This document shows, piece by piece, positions 46,496 through 55,355 of a stretch of DNA of 64,000 nucleotides. Origin of the DNA: Agreia sp. COWG (GTDB lineage: Bacteria > Actinomycetota > Actinomycetes > Actinomycetales > Microbacteriaceae). The translations under genes and the position numbers were made by a program. The notes beneath the pieces were generated by a model, which worked only from the letters and a program-made list of their open reading frames with translations, was not told the DNA's origin and did no database searches. How positions within the stretch are numbered: the first letter of the stretch is position 1; each line of letters starts with the position of its first letter. The stretch is from positions 2,666,001 through 2,730,000 of the forward strand of contig NZ_LR882035.1 of assembly GCF_904528075.1 (NCBI RefSeq), given 5' to 3'.

Positions 46496-46526
46496 GGTGT
46501 CGGCTCAGGGCCGACGATGAAACGTG

Positions 46527-47459
46527 TTACGCAGCGGCGTTCTGGCGACGACGGGCGACCACGAGGGCAGCACCGACGAGCAGCAGCAGCGCCGAGCCGC
46601 CGACGAGCACGCCGGCGTCAGAGGAACCGGTGTTGGCGAGCTGCGGGGCAGCGGGCACAGCGGCGGGAGCTGCCGGCACGGCGGCGGGAGCGTTGCAGTC
46701 GCCGACGATGAAGGAACCGCTGGAAGAAACGGAACCTGCCGTGGTGATGATCGTGTAGACGCCATCCGAAATGGGACCGCTCTGCACGCCGTTGATCGTC
46801 GAGAAGACGGTGAAGTTAGCCGTGACGGTGCCGGTGTTGTCGGCGGGGTCGAGGATGCCGTTGAGCACGACCGCTCCGGCCGCGTTCTGGATGGAGTAGG
46901 TCACGTCGGTCTGACCCTGGGCGTAACCGGTCGCCGAGTAATCGACACCGCTGGTAGCGGCCTCAGTGCCCGACAGGCAGGTCGGCACGATGTTCGTAGC
47001 CGGGGTGGCAGCGACGAACGCGGTCACGGCGATGGGCACGAAGATGGGTGCAGCGGTCGGAACCGTGTTGTTCACGACAGCGGCGAAGACCGTCTCACCC
47101 AGGAGCGGAAAAGAGGAGAAGTCAGACGTGGCCGGGTCGTTGGAGAGCGAGAACGTGATGGTGTACGTGCCGTTCGCGCCGACGACGACATCGGTGACTG
47201 CGGTGGTCGAGAGGTAGCTCTTGGTGAACGTGGCGGGGGTGTTGCCATCCACGATGTCTACGCCGAGAGCGTCGCCGACGGTGCCCTGGCCGGATACGGT
47301 GATGGTGCCATCGGCGCCCCACGTGTTCTCGACGACGGAGTTGGGCGTGACGATGTCGTTGGCGGCAGAGGCCGGTGCGGCGACGAGGAGCGAGCCTCCA
47401 GCGACGAGGGCTGCGGCCACGAGGCCTGCGCCGAGGCGGGGAAGGATGGTGCGGGACAT
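46527..47459 (-). CDS. Secreted LANTG-anchored surface protein
   Basis: This 310-residue protein has a signal peptide ending near APASAAND, a beta-rich external region with one Cys pair (VPTCLSG and VGDCNAP), a Pro/Ala spacer (APAAVPAAPAAVPAAPQ), and a sorting signal: LANTG, a hydrophobic helix, then ARRRQN. It should be fixed to peptidoglycan by a class E-like sortase encoded elsewhere. AGGAG lies five bases before the ATG. The ligand is unknown. Confidence 0.85.
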   Translation of the reverse strand: MSRTILPRLGAGLVAAALVAGGSLLVAAPASAANDIVTPNSVVENTWGADGTITVSGQGTVGDALGVDIVDGNTPATFTKSYLSTTAVTDVVVGANGTYTITFSLSNDPATSDFSSFPLLGETVFAAVVNNTVPTAAPIFVPIAVTAFVAATPATNIVPTCLSGTEAATSGVDYSATGYAQGQTDVTYSIQNAAGAVVLNGILDPADNTGTVTANFTVFSTINGVQSGPISDGVYTIITTAGSVSSSGSFIVGDCNAPAAVPAAPAAVPAAPQLANTGSSDAGVLVGGSALLLLVGAALVVARRRQNAAA

Positions 47460-47607
47460 AGTTCTCCTGAAGTTGGCGAGAAGGGGAGTTATCGTCGGCT
47501 TCGGGTTCCTACGAAAGAATGATGCTGAGAGGTAACTGCATCCCGGTCAGGCTATAGGCAATTTCTCAGCTTGGGCACCCCCCTCGTCCAAATTTTTTCA
47601 GAATGTG

Positions 47608-48279
47608 TCAACCGGCGGGGGCGACCCGCACCGAGCCGACCAGGGGCTGCCCGGAAGAACGGCTGATGAAGCATGAGTATTCACGCATTCCCGACGCCCA
47701 CTGCTCTGCCGTGACCGGATAGCTCGCCTGCCACTGCACATCGGCGAAGGCTGCCGCCGCGCCGAAATCGAGCACGGCCGGGGCCGTGCACGCGAGATTG
47801 AGCTGAGAGGTGATGGCGGCCTCCCCCGGGTAGGCAGCCGCCGGGTCGGCGTTGAGGATGGCGCGAGCGATGAGCTGGGCGCCGTGCGGCGCTGCGCAAT
47901 CGACGACCGTGAAGCTCTGATCCCAGGCAGACACGTAGGGATCGAGGCACTCGCCCCCGCGCAGCTCGGTCCAGTCGTGCACGCCGGCAGCCACCGGCCC
48001 TGTCGCGGGCGCCGCGGCGTCGGCGCTCGGGATGGTCGTCGGGGTCGGTGAGGGCGTCGGTGCAGGAGTCTCTGCGCTCGCCGATGCCGCCGGCGTCGAC
48101 GTCACGGCCGCGGGCGACGACTCGAACCACGGCAGGCGCCGCCCGAGGAGAAAGAAGAGAACCACGATGAAGACCACCGCCAGGGCGACGACGAGAACGA
48201 CGAGCCAGCGCGGGGCCGTGCGGCCGACGGCCGACGAGCCAGCGGCATCCGGCACCCGCGCATCGGCCGGCTCGGTCAC
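47608..48279 (-). CDS. Septum formation family membrane protein
   Basis: This 223-residue protein has one membrane helix near residues 25-46, a Ser/Thr/Pro-rich spacer, and an external domain with the septum-formation family pattern: LRGGECLDPY, VVDCAAPHGAQLIAR, ITSQLNLACTAPA, and WASGMREYSCFIS. The four Cys are likely disulfide-paired. It starts two bases from the stop of pyrE, so the genes may be cotranscribed. Its role in division is inferred from the family name only. Confidence 0.82.
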   Translation of the reverse strand: MTEPADARVPDAAGSSAVGRTAPRWLVVLVVALAVVFIVVLFFLLGRRLPWFESSPAAVTSTPAASASAETPAPTPSPTPTTIPSADAAAPATGPVAAGVHDWTELRGGECLDPYVSAWDQSFTVVDCAAPHGAQLIARAILNADPAAAYPGEAAITSQLNLACTAPAVLDFGAAAAFADVQWQASYPVTAEQWASGMREYSCFISRSSGQPLVGSVRVAPAG

Positions 48280-48280
48280 G

Positions 48281-48829
48281 CTACTTCAGACCGAGATCGC
48301 TGAGGCCGATCGCGTAGTAGTAGGGGTAGCCGGCCTTCTCGATCCGCTCGCGCGCATCGGTGTTGCGGTCGACCACGACGGCGACGCCCACCACGATGGC
48401 ACCGATCTTCTCGAGCGCCTCGATGGCCGCCAGCGGGGATCCGCCCGTGGTCGATGTGTCTTCGAGAACGACGACGCGCTTTCCCTCGAGGTCGGGGCCC
48501 TCGACCTGCTTGCCTCGGCCGTGGTCCTTCGGCTCCTTGCGCACGACGAAGGCGTCGTAGCTCAGCCCCTGGGCCGCGCCCTGGTGCAGAATCGCGGATG
48601 CCACGGGGTCGGCGCCCATGGTGAGCCCTCCGACGGCGAACACGTCGGGGATGTCACGGATGACGTCGATCATCACCTGGCCGATGAGCGGGGCGACCCG
48701 GTGGTCGAGGCTGACCTTGCGCAGATCGACGTAGTAACTCGCCTTCTTTCCGCTCGTGAGCGTGAAGTCGCCGTGGAACACGGCTTCGGCGGAGATGTAG
48801 TCGATGAGTTGCTGGCGCGCGTTCGTCAC
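48281..48829 (-). CDS. pyrE: Orotate phosphoribosyltransferase PyrE
   Basis: This 182-residue enzyme makes OMP from orotate and PRPP in pyrimidine synthesis. The PRPP motif is VVLEDTSTTGGSPLAAIEAL, and FTLTSGKKASYYVDLRKVSLD and FVVRKEPKDHGRGKQVEG are family hallmarks. It is divergent from the exonuclease III gene, with 34 bases between starts. No other pyr genes are in the window. Confidence 0.95.
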   Translation of the reverse strand: MTNARQQLIDYISAEAVFHGDFTLTSGKKASYYVDLRKVSLDHRVAPLIGQVMIDVIRDIPDVFAVGGLTMGADPVASAILHQGAAQGLSYDAFVVRKEPKDHGRGKQVEGPDLEGKRVVVLEDTSTTGGSPLAAIEALEKIGAIVVGVAVVVDRNTDARERIEKAGYPYYYAIGLSDLGLK

Positions 48830-48863
48830 CGCACCAGCTTAGGCGCTCGTTAAACTTGGCCCC

Positions 48864-49700
48864 ATGCGTATTGCGACCTGGAACGTCAACTCCATCAGGG
48901 CCCGGGTCGACCGGGTCGCAGACTGGCTCGTGCGGGAGGACGTGGATGTTCTCGCCATGCAGGAGATCAAGTGCAAGGAGAACCAGTTTCCGTTCGAGCA
49001 ATTCACGGCGGCCGGCTACGACGTCGAGCTGCACGGCCTGAGCCAGTGGAACGGCGTCGCCTTCGCCTCGCGCCTGCCGATGACCGAGGTCACGAAGGAC
49101 TTCGCGAATATGCCGGGCTTCGGCAAAGAGAACGACGATGGCACGCTGCCGCTCGAGGCTCGGGCGCTGGGTGTGACCGTGAACGACGTTCGACTCTGGA
49201 GCCTCTACGTGCCGAACGGCCGTGAGCTCGAGAACCCCCACTACGACTACAAGCTGCGCTGGCTCGCGGCCCTGTCGGCCGACACCCGCGAGTGGATCGC
49301 CGAGAACCCCGCGCAGCCCCTCGCGCTCATGGGCGACTGGAACGTGGCTCCGCTCGACACGGATGTGTGGGACATCCACGCGTTCGAGGGATCCACCCAC
49401 GTGTCGGCACCCGAGAGGGCCGCCTTCGACGACTTCGCGGATGCCGGGCTCACCGACGTGGTGCGCGAGCGCATCCCCACCGGCTACACCTACTGGGACT
49501 ACAAGCAGCTGCGCTTTCCTCGCAACGAGGGCATGCGCATCGACTTCATCCTCGGCTCGAAGCCGTTCGCCGACGTCGTGATCAACGCGGGAATCGACCG
49601 CGACGAGCGCAAGGGAGACGCCCCCAGCGACCACGTTCCGGTGTGGGTCGATCTCGATCTCGAGACGCAGGAGGACGAAGACCGCCCCATGTTCTGGTGA
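48864..49700 (+). CDS. xth: Exodeoxyribonuclease III
   Basis: This 278-residue Mg2+-dependent nuclease acts in base-excision repair as an AP endonuclease and 3'-exonuclease. Motifs in order are ATWNVNSIRARVDRV, MQEIKCKENQFP with the metal-binding Glu, SLYVPNGREL, LMGDWNVAP, GMRIDFILGSKP and APSDHVPVWVDL with the catalytic His. All expected residues are present. It is a single gene, with a large hairpin downstream. Confidence 0.95.
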   Translation: MRIATWNVNSIRARVDRVADWLVREDVDVLAMQEIKCKENQFPFEQFTAAGYDVELHGLSQWNGVAFASRLPMTEVTKDFANMPGFGKENDDGTLPLEARALGVTVNDVRLWSLYVPNGRELENPHYDYKLRWLAALSADTREWIAENPAQPLALMGDWNVAPLDTDVWDIHAFEGSTHVSAPERAAFDDFADAGLTDVVRERIPTGYTYWDYKQLRFPRNEGMRIDFILGSKPFADVVINAGIDRDERKGDAPSDHVPVWVDLDLETQEDEDRPMFW

Positions 49701-49774
49701 GCCCTTCCGCGCCCGGTTGGTACTCCACGTCTCAACCGCGAGCGGAAACTCGTTCTGAAGACGCATAGTGTGTC

Positions 49775-49821
49775 GGTGGGCCGGCGGGGCGTTGTTCGGG
49801 TCAACACCGCGCCGGCCCACC
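49775..49821. terminator. Hairpin between xth and the AEC transporter gene
   Basis: Arms GGTGGGCCGGCG and CGCCGGCCCACC pair over 12 bases, and inner GTTG and CAAC extend the stem around TTCGGGT with an imperfect section between. The hairpin lies in the 166-base gap between convergent genes and can stop transcription from either side. I see no open reading frame in the gap worth calling. Confidence 0.65.
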
Positions 49822-49866
49822 GCCCGATTGCTCCCCGAACACGACGTGCGAGCAGGTGACGAGCGG

Positions 49867-50790
49867 TCAGGGTGCGAGCAGCGCCGCCGCGACTACCAGC
49901 ACCGGCACCGACACGATGGTTGTCAGCAGCACCGTGTCCCTCGCTATCACCACACCACGGTCGTAGCGCGAGGCGAAGTTGAAGACGTTCTGCGCCGTGG
50001 GCAGAGCAGCGAGAACCACCACTCCGAACAGGTGGGCGGGATCGAGATCGAACACGAAACGGCCGACGACGTAGGCCACGATGGGCATGACCACGGTCTT
50101 CAGCAGCGTGGCGGTCAGGATCTCTCTGCGCCCCGAGCCCGGGGCCAGTGGCCTCTGGCCGGCTAGCGACATCCCGAATGTCATGAGCACGAGCGGAATG
50201 GTCGCGCCGCCGATCAGGTCGAACGGCGCCATGACCGCGGGTGGCAGGGTGATGCCGAAGATCGCCAGCACGAGACCGATGAGCGACGCGATGATCATGG
50301 GGTTTCTCACGGGTTGCGTGAGGAAGGCGCCCACGGAGGCCTTGCCCCGCGTGGTCGTGTCGAGAATCGTGAGGGTGAGGGGCGCCAGAACGATCAGCTG
50401 GAACATGAGAAGCGGCGCGATGAACTGGGGATCGCCCAGCACGTACACCGCCACGGGCAGGCCGATGTTGTTCGCGTTCGCGTACGAGGCGGCCATCGCC
50501 CCGATCGTCGTCTCGGCTGCTGCCCGTCGGAAGAGAATGCGGGATGCGACGAGGTAGAGCGCCACCGAGACGGCCACGGCGAAAACCGTCACGACGAGGT
50601 ACGACGAGAAGATCACGCTCACGTCGGCCCTCGCCAGCACGGTGAAGAGCAGGGCAGGGCTGGTGACGAAGAACGCGAAGCGGTTGAGGGGCCGCTGCAC
50701 ATCGACCTGCAGAATGTTCGTGCGCCCCACCACGTAGCCGACCGCGATCACAAAGCCGATGACACCGAACCCGGTGAGCACACCCTGCAT
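49867..50790 (-). CDS. AEC family transporter
   Basis: This 307-residue membrane protein of the auxin-efflux-carrier family has about ten helices in two halves. Typical stretches are ASYANANNIGLPVAVYVLGD in the first half and GGATIPLVLMTFGMSLAGQRP in the second, with the crossover Asn/Gly positions kept. Substrates in this family are usually small organic acids, but none can be named here. It begins after the stop of the upstream acyltransferase gene on the same strand, with 14 bases between. Confidence 0.87.
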   Translation of the reverse strand: MQGVLTGFGVIGFVIAVGYVVGRTNILQVDVQRPLNRFAFFVTSPALLFTVLARADVSVIFSSYLVVTVFAVAVSVALYLVASRILFRRAAAETTIGAMAASYANANNIGLPVAVYVLGDPQFIAPLLMFQLIVLAPLTLTILDTTTRGKASVGAFLTQPVRNPMIIASLIGLVLAIFGITLPPAVMAPFDLIGGATIPLVLMTFGMSLAGQRPLAPGSGRREILTATLLKTVVMPIVAYVVGRFVFDLDPAHLFGVVVLAALPTAQNVFNFASRYDRGVVIARDTVLLTTIVSVPVLVVAAALLAP

Positions 50791-50804
50791 GCTGCCCCCC
50801 GGGT

Positions 50805-52925
50805 CTACTGGTCTCGGCTGATCGCGGCGGCGATGGCGCCCTCGATGAACGGCGCGAGGGTGAACGCGAACGTGCGCGTCAGGTGATCCTGGTCGCGGTA
50901 GACATTCGCGCCCCCGATAACGGGGAAGCAGTCCTCGGCGTCACAGTAGGTGTTCGAGAAATCCAGCAGGGTGACATCGGCACCCGAGGCCTTGAGGTCC
51001 TTCGCGGCGTCGGCGAGCGGATCGACCTGGCCGAGTCCGTCTTTCCGAGACTCGGAGCACTCTGAAGCATCGGAGATGCGCAGGCACTTGTTGGGATCGG
51101 TCTCCCAGCTGGGGTTGTCGACGAGCGTCACGATGGGAGTGCCCGCCGAGACCTGAGACGCCCACGCCGAGGTGAAGCCGTTCGTCTCGACCTTCGACTG
51201 AGAGCTGCCGGCCTCGAGCGTGTGATCGGTGAGGGCCGCGGTGAAGATCACGTCGTAGGGCTGCTGCTCGGCCAAGGTGGTGTCGAGGCTCGCCCGCCAG
51301 TCTGCGCAGGACGCCGAGAACGCGTCACCGCCCGCGATGGGCGTCGTGCTCCACGGGCAGGCGCCCTTGAGGTAGGTCGTCAGGTGCCAGCCGTTCTTCT
51401 CCGCGAGCTGCACCAGCGGGTCGAGCAGCGAGTACGCGTGGCTGTCGCCGATGAGGGCGACGCGGGGCGCAGCATCCGATGTCGTATCGCCGAAGTCGCA
51501 CGTCGTGAGCCGCGAATCGTTGAGCGTGACCAGGCAGTCCGGGTGCTGCGGACGGTCGGCGTTGCCGAAGCCGGGGCTGGGGATGATCTGCGAGGCCAGC
51601 TCGGGATTCACGCACGGCTCGATGTCGGCGAGGCCGTTCGTCGAGCCGGATGCCGCACCGAAGCAGTCGGGCATCGTTTCGAGAGTGCTGCTCAGCTGTG
51701 CGGCAGCCGCGTCGTACTTGGGCTGCTGGATGACGCTCGTCACCCCGACCACCAGGCTCACCACGGCCATGGCCGCGATCATGGCTCCGAAGGTGACGCG
51801 GGGCTTGCGCGTGGTCAGGGGCTTCCACGCCCGAGCCGGATCTTCGATGAACTTCTTGGTGAGCCACGCGATCACGAAACAGAGCGCGAAGAGCACGAGC
51901 CTGTTGATGGTGGACAGCCCCCAGCCGGGAACGAACGGCGCGATCACGATGAGCGGCCAGTGCCAGAGGTAGAGCGAGTACGAGATGTCGCCGATGAAGC
52001 TCACGGGGCGGAAGCTGAGCACGCGGCCGGCGTCGTACCAGCGCGCGCGATGCGACGCCAGGATGATGCCCATCGTGCCGAGAACGGGCAGGATCGCAGC
52101 GTAGCCCGGGAACGGGGTGGTCTTGTCGTAGAGGTAGCCGCAGCCGAGGACGATCGCGATTCCGCCATAGCCGAGCAGGTTCGACAGCCACGCCCTGGTG
52201 GGGCGCAACCGTGGAAGCAGCGCGAGGATGGCACCCGCGCCGAACTCCCACATGCGGGTGAACGTGACGAAGTACGCCTGGGCCGCGTTGGTCTGCGTGT
52301 AGAAGACGCTGAAGGCGAGAGACAGGATGCTGACGACCACCACGAGGCCGAACAGCGCGTTCCAGCGTTTGCCCGAGAAGAACTTCACGCCCAGCCAGGC
52401 CGCGCCGAGCAGCATCAGGGGCCAGATCAGATAGAACTGCTCCTCGAGCGACAGCGACCAGTAGTGCTGCACGAGGGTGGCCTCGTTGGCCGCCGCGAGG
52501 TAGTCGACGGAGTTGGCCGCGAGCGCCCAGTTCTCGACGTAGAAGGTCGAGGCGAGGATCTCGCGCAGGTTCTCGCCGAGGCTCGACAGGGGCAGGATGA
52601 ACAGCGTCGCCAGCCCCGAGAAGACGAGAACGGTGACCGCGGCGGGCAGCAGTCGACGCACGCGCTTGGCGTAGAACGCCGGCAGCCGGATGCTGCCCGA
52701 TCGCTCGAGCTCGCGAGCCAGCTGGCCCGTGATGAGAAAGCCCGAGATGACGAAGAACACATCGACGCCGATATAGCCGCCCTGCAGGCGTCCGGGCCAG
52801 AAGTGGTAGACCACCACGAGCAGAACTGCGATGGCTCGGAGGCCCTGGAGATGCGGCAGAAAATGAGCCGGGGTCGAGGGGGTCTTGTGGCTCGTATCCA
52901 TATCGGTTCCCATGCTAGACGTCAC
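50805..52925 (-). CDS. OafA-type acyltransferase with SGNH domain
   Basis: This 706-residue protein joins an integral acyltransferase-3 domain (HLQGLRAIAVLLVVVYHFWPGRLQGGYIGVDVFFVISGFLITG) to a C-terminal SGNH hydrolase domain exposed outside. The SGNH part has the nucleophile in LIGDSHAYSLL and the Asp/His pair in YRDQDHLTRTFA. Such proteins O-acetylate cell-wall polymers or surface glycans. The start could also be the ATG four or eight codons in. It is divergent from the TPR-like gene. Confidence 0.93.
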   Translation of the reverse strand: MTSSMGTDMDTSHKTPSTPAHFLPHLQGLRAIAVLLVVVYHFWPGRLQGGYIGVDVFFVISGFLITGQLARELERSGSIRLPAFYAKRVRRLLPAAVTVLVFSGLATLFILPLSSLGENLREILASTFYVENWALAANSVDYLAAANEATLVQHYWSLSLEEQFYLIWPLMLLGAAWLGVKFFSGKRWNALFGLVVVVSILSLAFSVFYTQTNAAQAYFVTFTRMWEFGAGAILALLPRLRPTRAWLSNLLGYGGIAIVLGCGYLYDKTTPFPGYAAILPVLGTMGIILASHRARWYDAGRVLSFRPVSFIGDISYSLYLWHWPLIVIAPFVPGWGLSTINRLVLFALCFVIAWLTKKFIEDPARAWKPLTTRKPRVTFGAMIAAMAVVSLVVGVTSVIQQPKYDAAAAQLSSTLETMPDCFGAASGSTNGLADIEPCVNPELASQIIPSPGFGNADRPQHPDCLVTLNDSRLTTCDFGDTTSDAAPRVALIGDSHAYSLLDPLVQLAEKNGWHLTTYLKGACPWSTTPIAGGDAFSASCADWRASLDTTLAEQQPYDVIFTAALTDHTLEAGSSQSKVETNGFTSAWASQVSAGTPIVTLVDNPSWETDPNKCLRISDASECSESRKDGLGQVDPLADAAKDLKASGADVTLLDFSNTYCDAEDCFPVIGGANVYRDQDHLTRTFAFTLAPFIEGAIAAAISRDQ

Positions 52926-52948
52926 CTCCTGGCGTTAAGGTTGCCTAC

Positions 52949-53590
52949 ATGCCTAAGACCGTTACCTGGGACTACATCGATGAGTCCAGCTTCACCGCCG
53001 ACGACCCCCAGAAGGCGCTCGCCATCGCCGAGGAATTCCTCGCCGCCGCGCGCGACCCCGAGACCTTCTACGACGAAGACGTGAGCCCCGCAGCCCTCTT
53101 CATCGCGGCATCCGAGAGCTTCTACGACGCCCTGCTGCCGCTCCGCGCATACGAGGCGGCCCGCGAGGCGCAAGATGCCCCGGGCGACGCCGCCCCCGAC
53201 AAGCGCGTCTACCTCATCGAGGGTCTGCTGCGCACGGGCCAGGAGGCCGAGGCCAACGAGCTCGCCAAGGCATTACGTGCCGAGAAGCCGGAAGACCCGA
53301 TGGTCTACTCCTTCCTGGGCGACAGCTACGACGCGGCCGGAGACGCCCACAACGCCGAGCGCTGGTTCGATATGGGCATCGAGATGGTGACCAAGGTGAT
53401 CAACGAGGCCGACGACCTCGATCGTGACGAGCTCGCCGACGCCATGGAGACGCGGGAGTTGCTCATCCTTGGCCGTCACGCCGTGCGGCATGAAGCCGGC
53501 CACGCCCCCGACGACCTCGACGAGGAAGCCCTCGAGATTCTCGAGGAGTACGACGACGAAGACGCCGATCCCGACGACGATGGCAAGTAA
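52949..53590 (+). CDS. TPR-like acidic protein of unknown function
   Basis: This 213-residue protein is acidic and helical. It has a TPR-like middle (RVYLIEGLLRTGQEAEANELAKALRAEKPEDPMVYSFLGDSYDAAGDAHNAERWFDMGIEM) and a strongly acidic tail (EEYDDEDADPDDDGK). No catalytic motif is visible. Its end overlaps the next gene by 11 bases in another frame. The role is unknown; TPR repeats suggest protein binding. Confidence 0.72.
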   Translation: MPKTVTWDYIDESSFTADDPQKALAIAEEFLAAARDPETFYDEDVSPAALFIAASESFYDALLPLRAYEAAREAQDAPGDAAPDKRVYLIEGLLRTGQEAEANELAKALRAEKPEDPMVYSFLGDSYDAAGDAHNAERWFDMGIEMVTKVINEADDLDRDELADAMETRELLILGRHAVRHEAGHAPDDLDEEALEILEEYDDEDADPDDDGK

Positions 53591-54158
53591 CGCACCCGTC
53601 ACCGTCTCGATTACACGTTCCGTCGATCCCGAGCGCATTCCCGACGTCACCCGGTGGGTGCAGGCCGGGGTCAACCTGGCCAACCGCTACCCGGGATTTC
53701 TCGGCTCCGGCTGGGTGCGCCAGGGCGCCGACTCCGAGCACTGGCACATGCTGTACCGGTTCGCCGACGCGTCGCTGCTCGAGTCGTGGGAGACGTCGGC
53801 CGACCGCCGAGCCTGGCTCGAGAGCGGCACGGGCCTGGTACGCGAGTCGCGCACAGAGAGGCGCACCGGCATCGAGGGCTGGTTCGATTCTCCCCAGCCC
53901 TCGTCGGGGCCGGATGCCGACGGCCTGGCAGTCGGGCCCGTCGCGCCGCCGAGGTGGAAACAGGCCACGAGCATCTGGCTGGGATTCTTTCCGGTCAACC
54001 TGGTCTTCACCCTTCTGGTCACGAGCCTGGTGCCGGGGTGGAGCGACCTGGCCACTGCCCTCAAGGTGCTGCTGACCACCCTGGTGCTCACGCCGATCAT
54101 GGCGTACTGGGTGCTACCGGCGGTCACGCGGCTGCTGCGCAGGGTGGGTTTTCTGTAG
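53580..54158 (+). CDS. ABM-domain protein with two membrane helices
   Basis: This 192-residue protein begins with an antibiotic-biosynthesis-monooxygenase-like ferredoxin fold (VSITRSVDPERIPDVTRWVQAGVNLANRYPGFLGSGWVRQG, then WHMLYRFADASLLESWE) and ends with two membrane helices (LGFFPVNLVFTLLVTSLV and LVLTPIMAYWVLPAVTRLL). This two-part layout occurs widely in actinobacteria and proteobacteria. No catalytic role is established from the sequence. The ATG lies inside the preceding gene's last codons. Confidence 0.82.
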   Translation: MASNAPVTVSITRSVDPERIPDVTRWVQAGVNLANRYPGFLGSGWVRQGADSEHWHMLYRFADASLLESWETSADRRAWLESGTGLVRESRTERRTGIEGWFDSPQPSSGPDADGLAVGPVAPPRWKQATSIWLGFFPVNLVFTLLVTSLVPGWSDLATALKVLLTTLVLTPIMAYWVLPAVTRLLRRVGFL

Positions 54159-54231
54159 CCCTCGGCGAACATCATGGGTAGTTGCGTCAAATCAATTTGT
54201 TTTGTGGCCCGCATAGGAGAATGATTGCTTC

Positions 54232-54582
54232 GTGACCCACGACCTCATGTCCCCCGAGAAGAACGTCCAGCGCATCATGTGGACGGGAACGATCTGGTTC
54301 GTCGCCGCCGTCGGTGCGTCGTCTATCACCCTGGGGCTGTTGCTCTCCACCGGATGGCGTCCCGCGCTTCTCGCCCGCGGTCTCGCGCTGCTGTGGTGGA
54401 TCGGCGCCGGCCTCGTGACCGTGAGCATCGGGCTCATCGGCTGGTCTGGTTGCCCCATCCTCGAGGTCGACGTGCCCACGGCCGACCGCAACAAGACACG
54501 CACGATGCAGCTCGGCACCGCTCTCTTCATCGTCGGCAGCGCTGCGGCGATGCTGGCCGTGATGCTCGGCCCCGCGGCGTAG
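54232..54582 (+). CDS. Small three-helix membrane protein
   Basis: This 116-residue protein starts at GTG and has three hydrophobic segments (IWFVAAVGASSITLGLLL, LLWWIGAGLVTVSIGLIGW, and TALFIVGSAAAMLAVMLG). The loop GCPILEVDVPTADRNKT carries one Cys. I do not recognise the family. It stands two bases from the stop of the convergent methyltransferase gene. Confidence 0.65.
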   Translation: MTHDLMSPEKNVQRIMWTGTIWFVAAVGASSITLGLLLSTGWRPALLARGLALLWWIGAGLVTVSIGLIGWSGCPILEVDVPTADRNKTRTMQLGTALFIVGSAAAMLAVMLGPAA

Positions 54583-54584
54583 CG

Positions 54585-55301
54585 TCAGGCTCGCTCGAGC
54601 CGGCAGAACCGCCGCTCCCCCGCTGACCACACGGCCACCGGCGTGAGGCCGGCGCGATCGGCAAGGTCGAGCAGGTGATCGAGGCCGGTCTCGGCCCACG
54701 GAAAGCTGTCGCTCCGGGCACCGTCGCCATCGATCAGGGTGGCCGTGTAGCTGCGATCGCACAGATCGTCGACGTCGAGTTCGACGATCAACTCCCCGCC
54801 GGGCGACAGAAGGCGCGCGCACCGCTCGAGCAGCGCGCCGATATCCCCTCCGATGCCCACGTTGCCGTCGACGAGCAGGGCCGTCTGCCAGAGCCCCTCG
54901 CCGGGGAGTGCGTCGAACACCGAGGCCTCGATGACGGTGAGACCCGACGCGCGGGCGTGCGACACAGCCTCGGGTGAGGCATCGACGCCGAGCGCGGCGA
55001 GCCCGAGTTCATCGGCCGCCTTCACCATGCGCGCGGGCCCGCATCCGATGTCGAGCACCGGACCGCGCGCATTCTCGAGAAGTGCACGGTCAACGTCGTC
55101 GGCGCTGGCATTCCATTTCTCGAAGTCCATGACCACGCGCGGTGATGAACCCGAGGGCCCGACCTCGTGCAGAACGAGCCGTCCCGACGCACCGGCCGCG
55201 CCGTGCCGGAGCGCCCTGGCGTAGGGCTCTCCGCCCCCGAGACCGAACGTGGTGGCTGGAGCGCGTGTGGCGGCGGTGCGGCGCGGCTGCAAGAGAGTCA
55301 T
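54585..55301 (-). CDS. Class I SAM-dependent methyltransferase
   Basis: From the ATG giving MTLLQPRRTAATRAP this 238-residue protein has a Rossmann methyltransferase core. Motif I is GPVLDIGCGPARMVKAADELG, followed by LGVDASPEAVSHARA and LLSPGGELIVELD. A 60-residue N-terminal extension (GLGGGEPYARALRHGAAGASGRLVLHEVG) precedes it. The substrate is unknown. An ATG nine codons upstream is possible. Confidence 0.85.
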   Translation of the reverse strand: MTLLQPRRTAATRAPATTFGLGGGEPYARALRHGAAGASGRLVLHEVGPSGSSPRVVMDFEKWNASADDVDRALLENARGPVLDIGCGPARMVKAADELGLAALGVDASPEAVSHARASGLTVIEASVFDALPGEGLWQTALLVDGNVGIGGDIGALLERCARLLSPGGELIVELDVDDLCDRSYTATLIDGDGARSDSFPWAETGLDHLLDLADRAGLTPVAVWSAGERRFCRLERA

Positions 55302-55355
55302 GCGGAGTGTTCGTAGCGGCGCTGCCAAGGGTTTGTATCGCGCCCCGAACGCTCG

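Noticed and set aside
51222..53084. 620-codon open frame opposite the acyltransferase gene
   Set aside because: The other strand encodes a complete OafA-type protein with all motifs, so this is a shadow.
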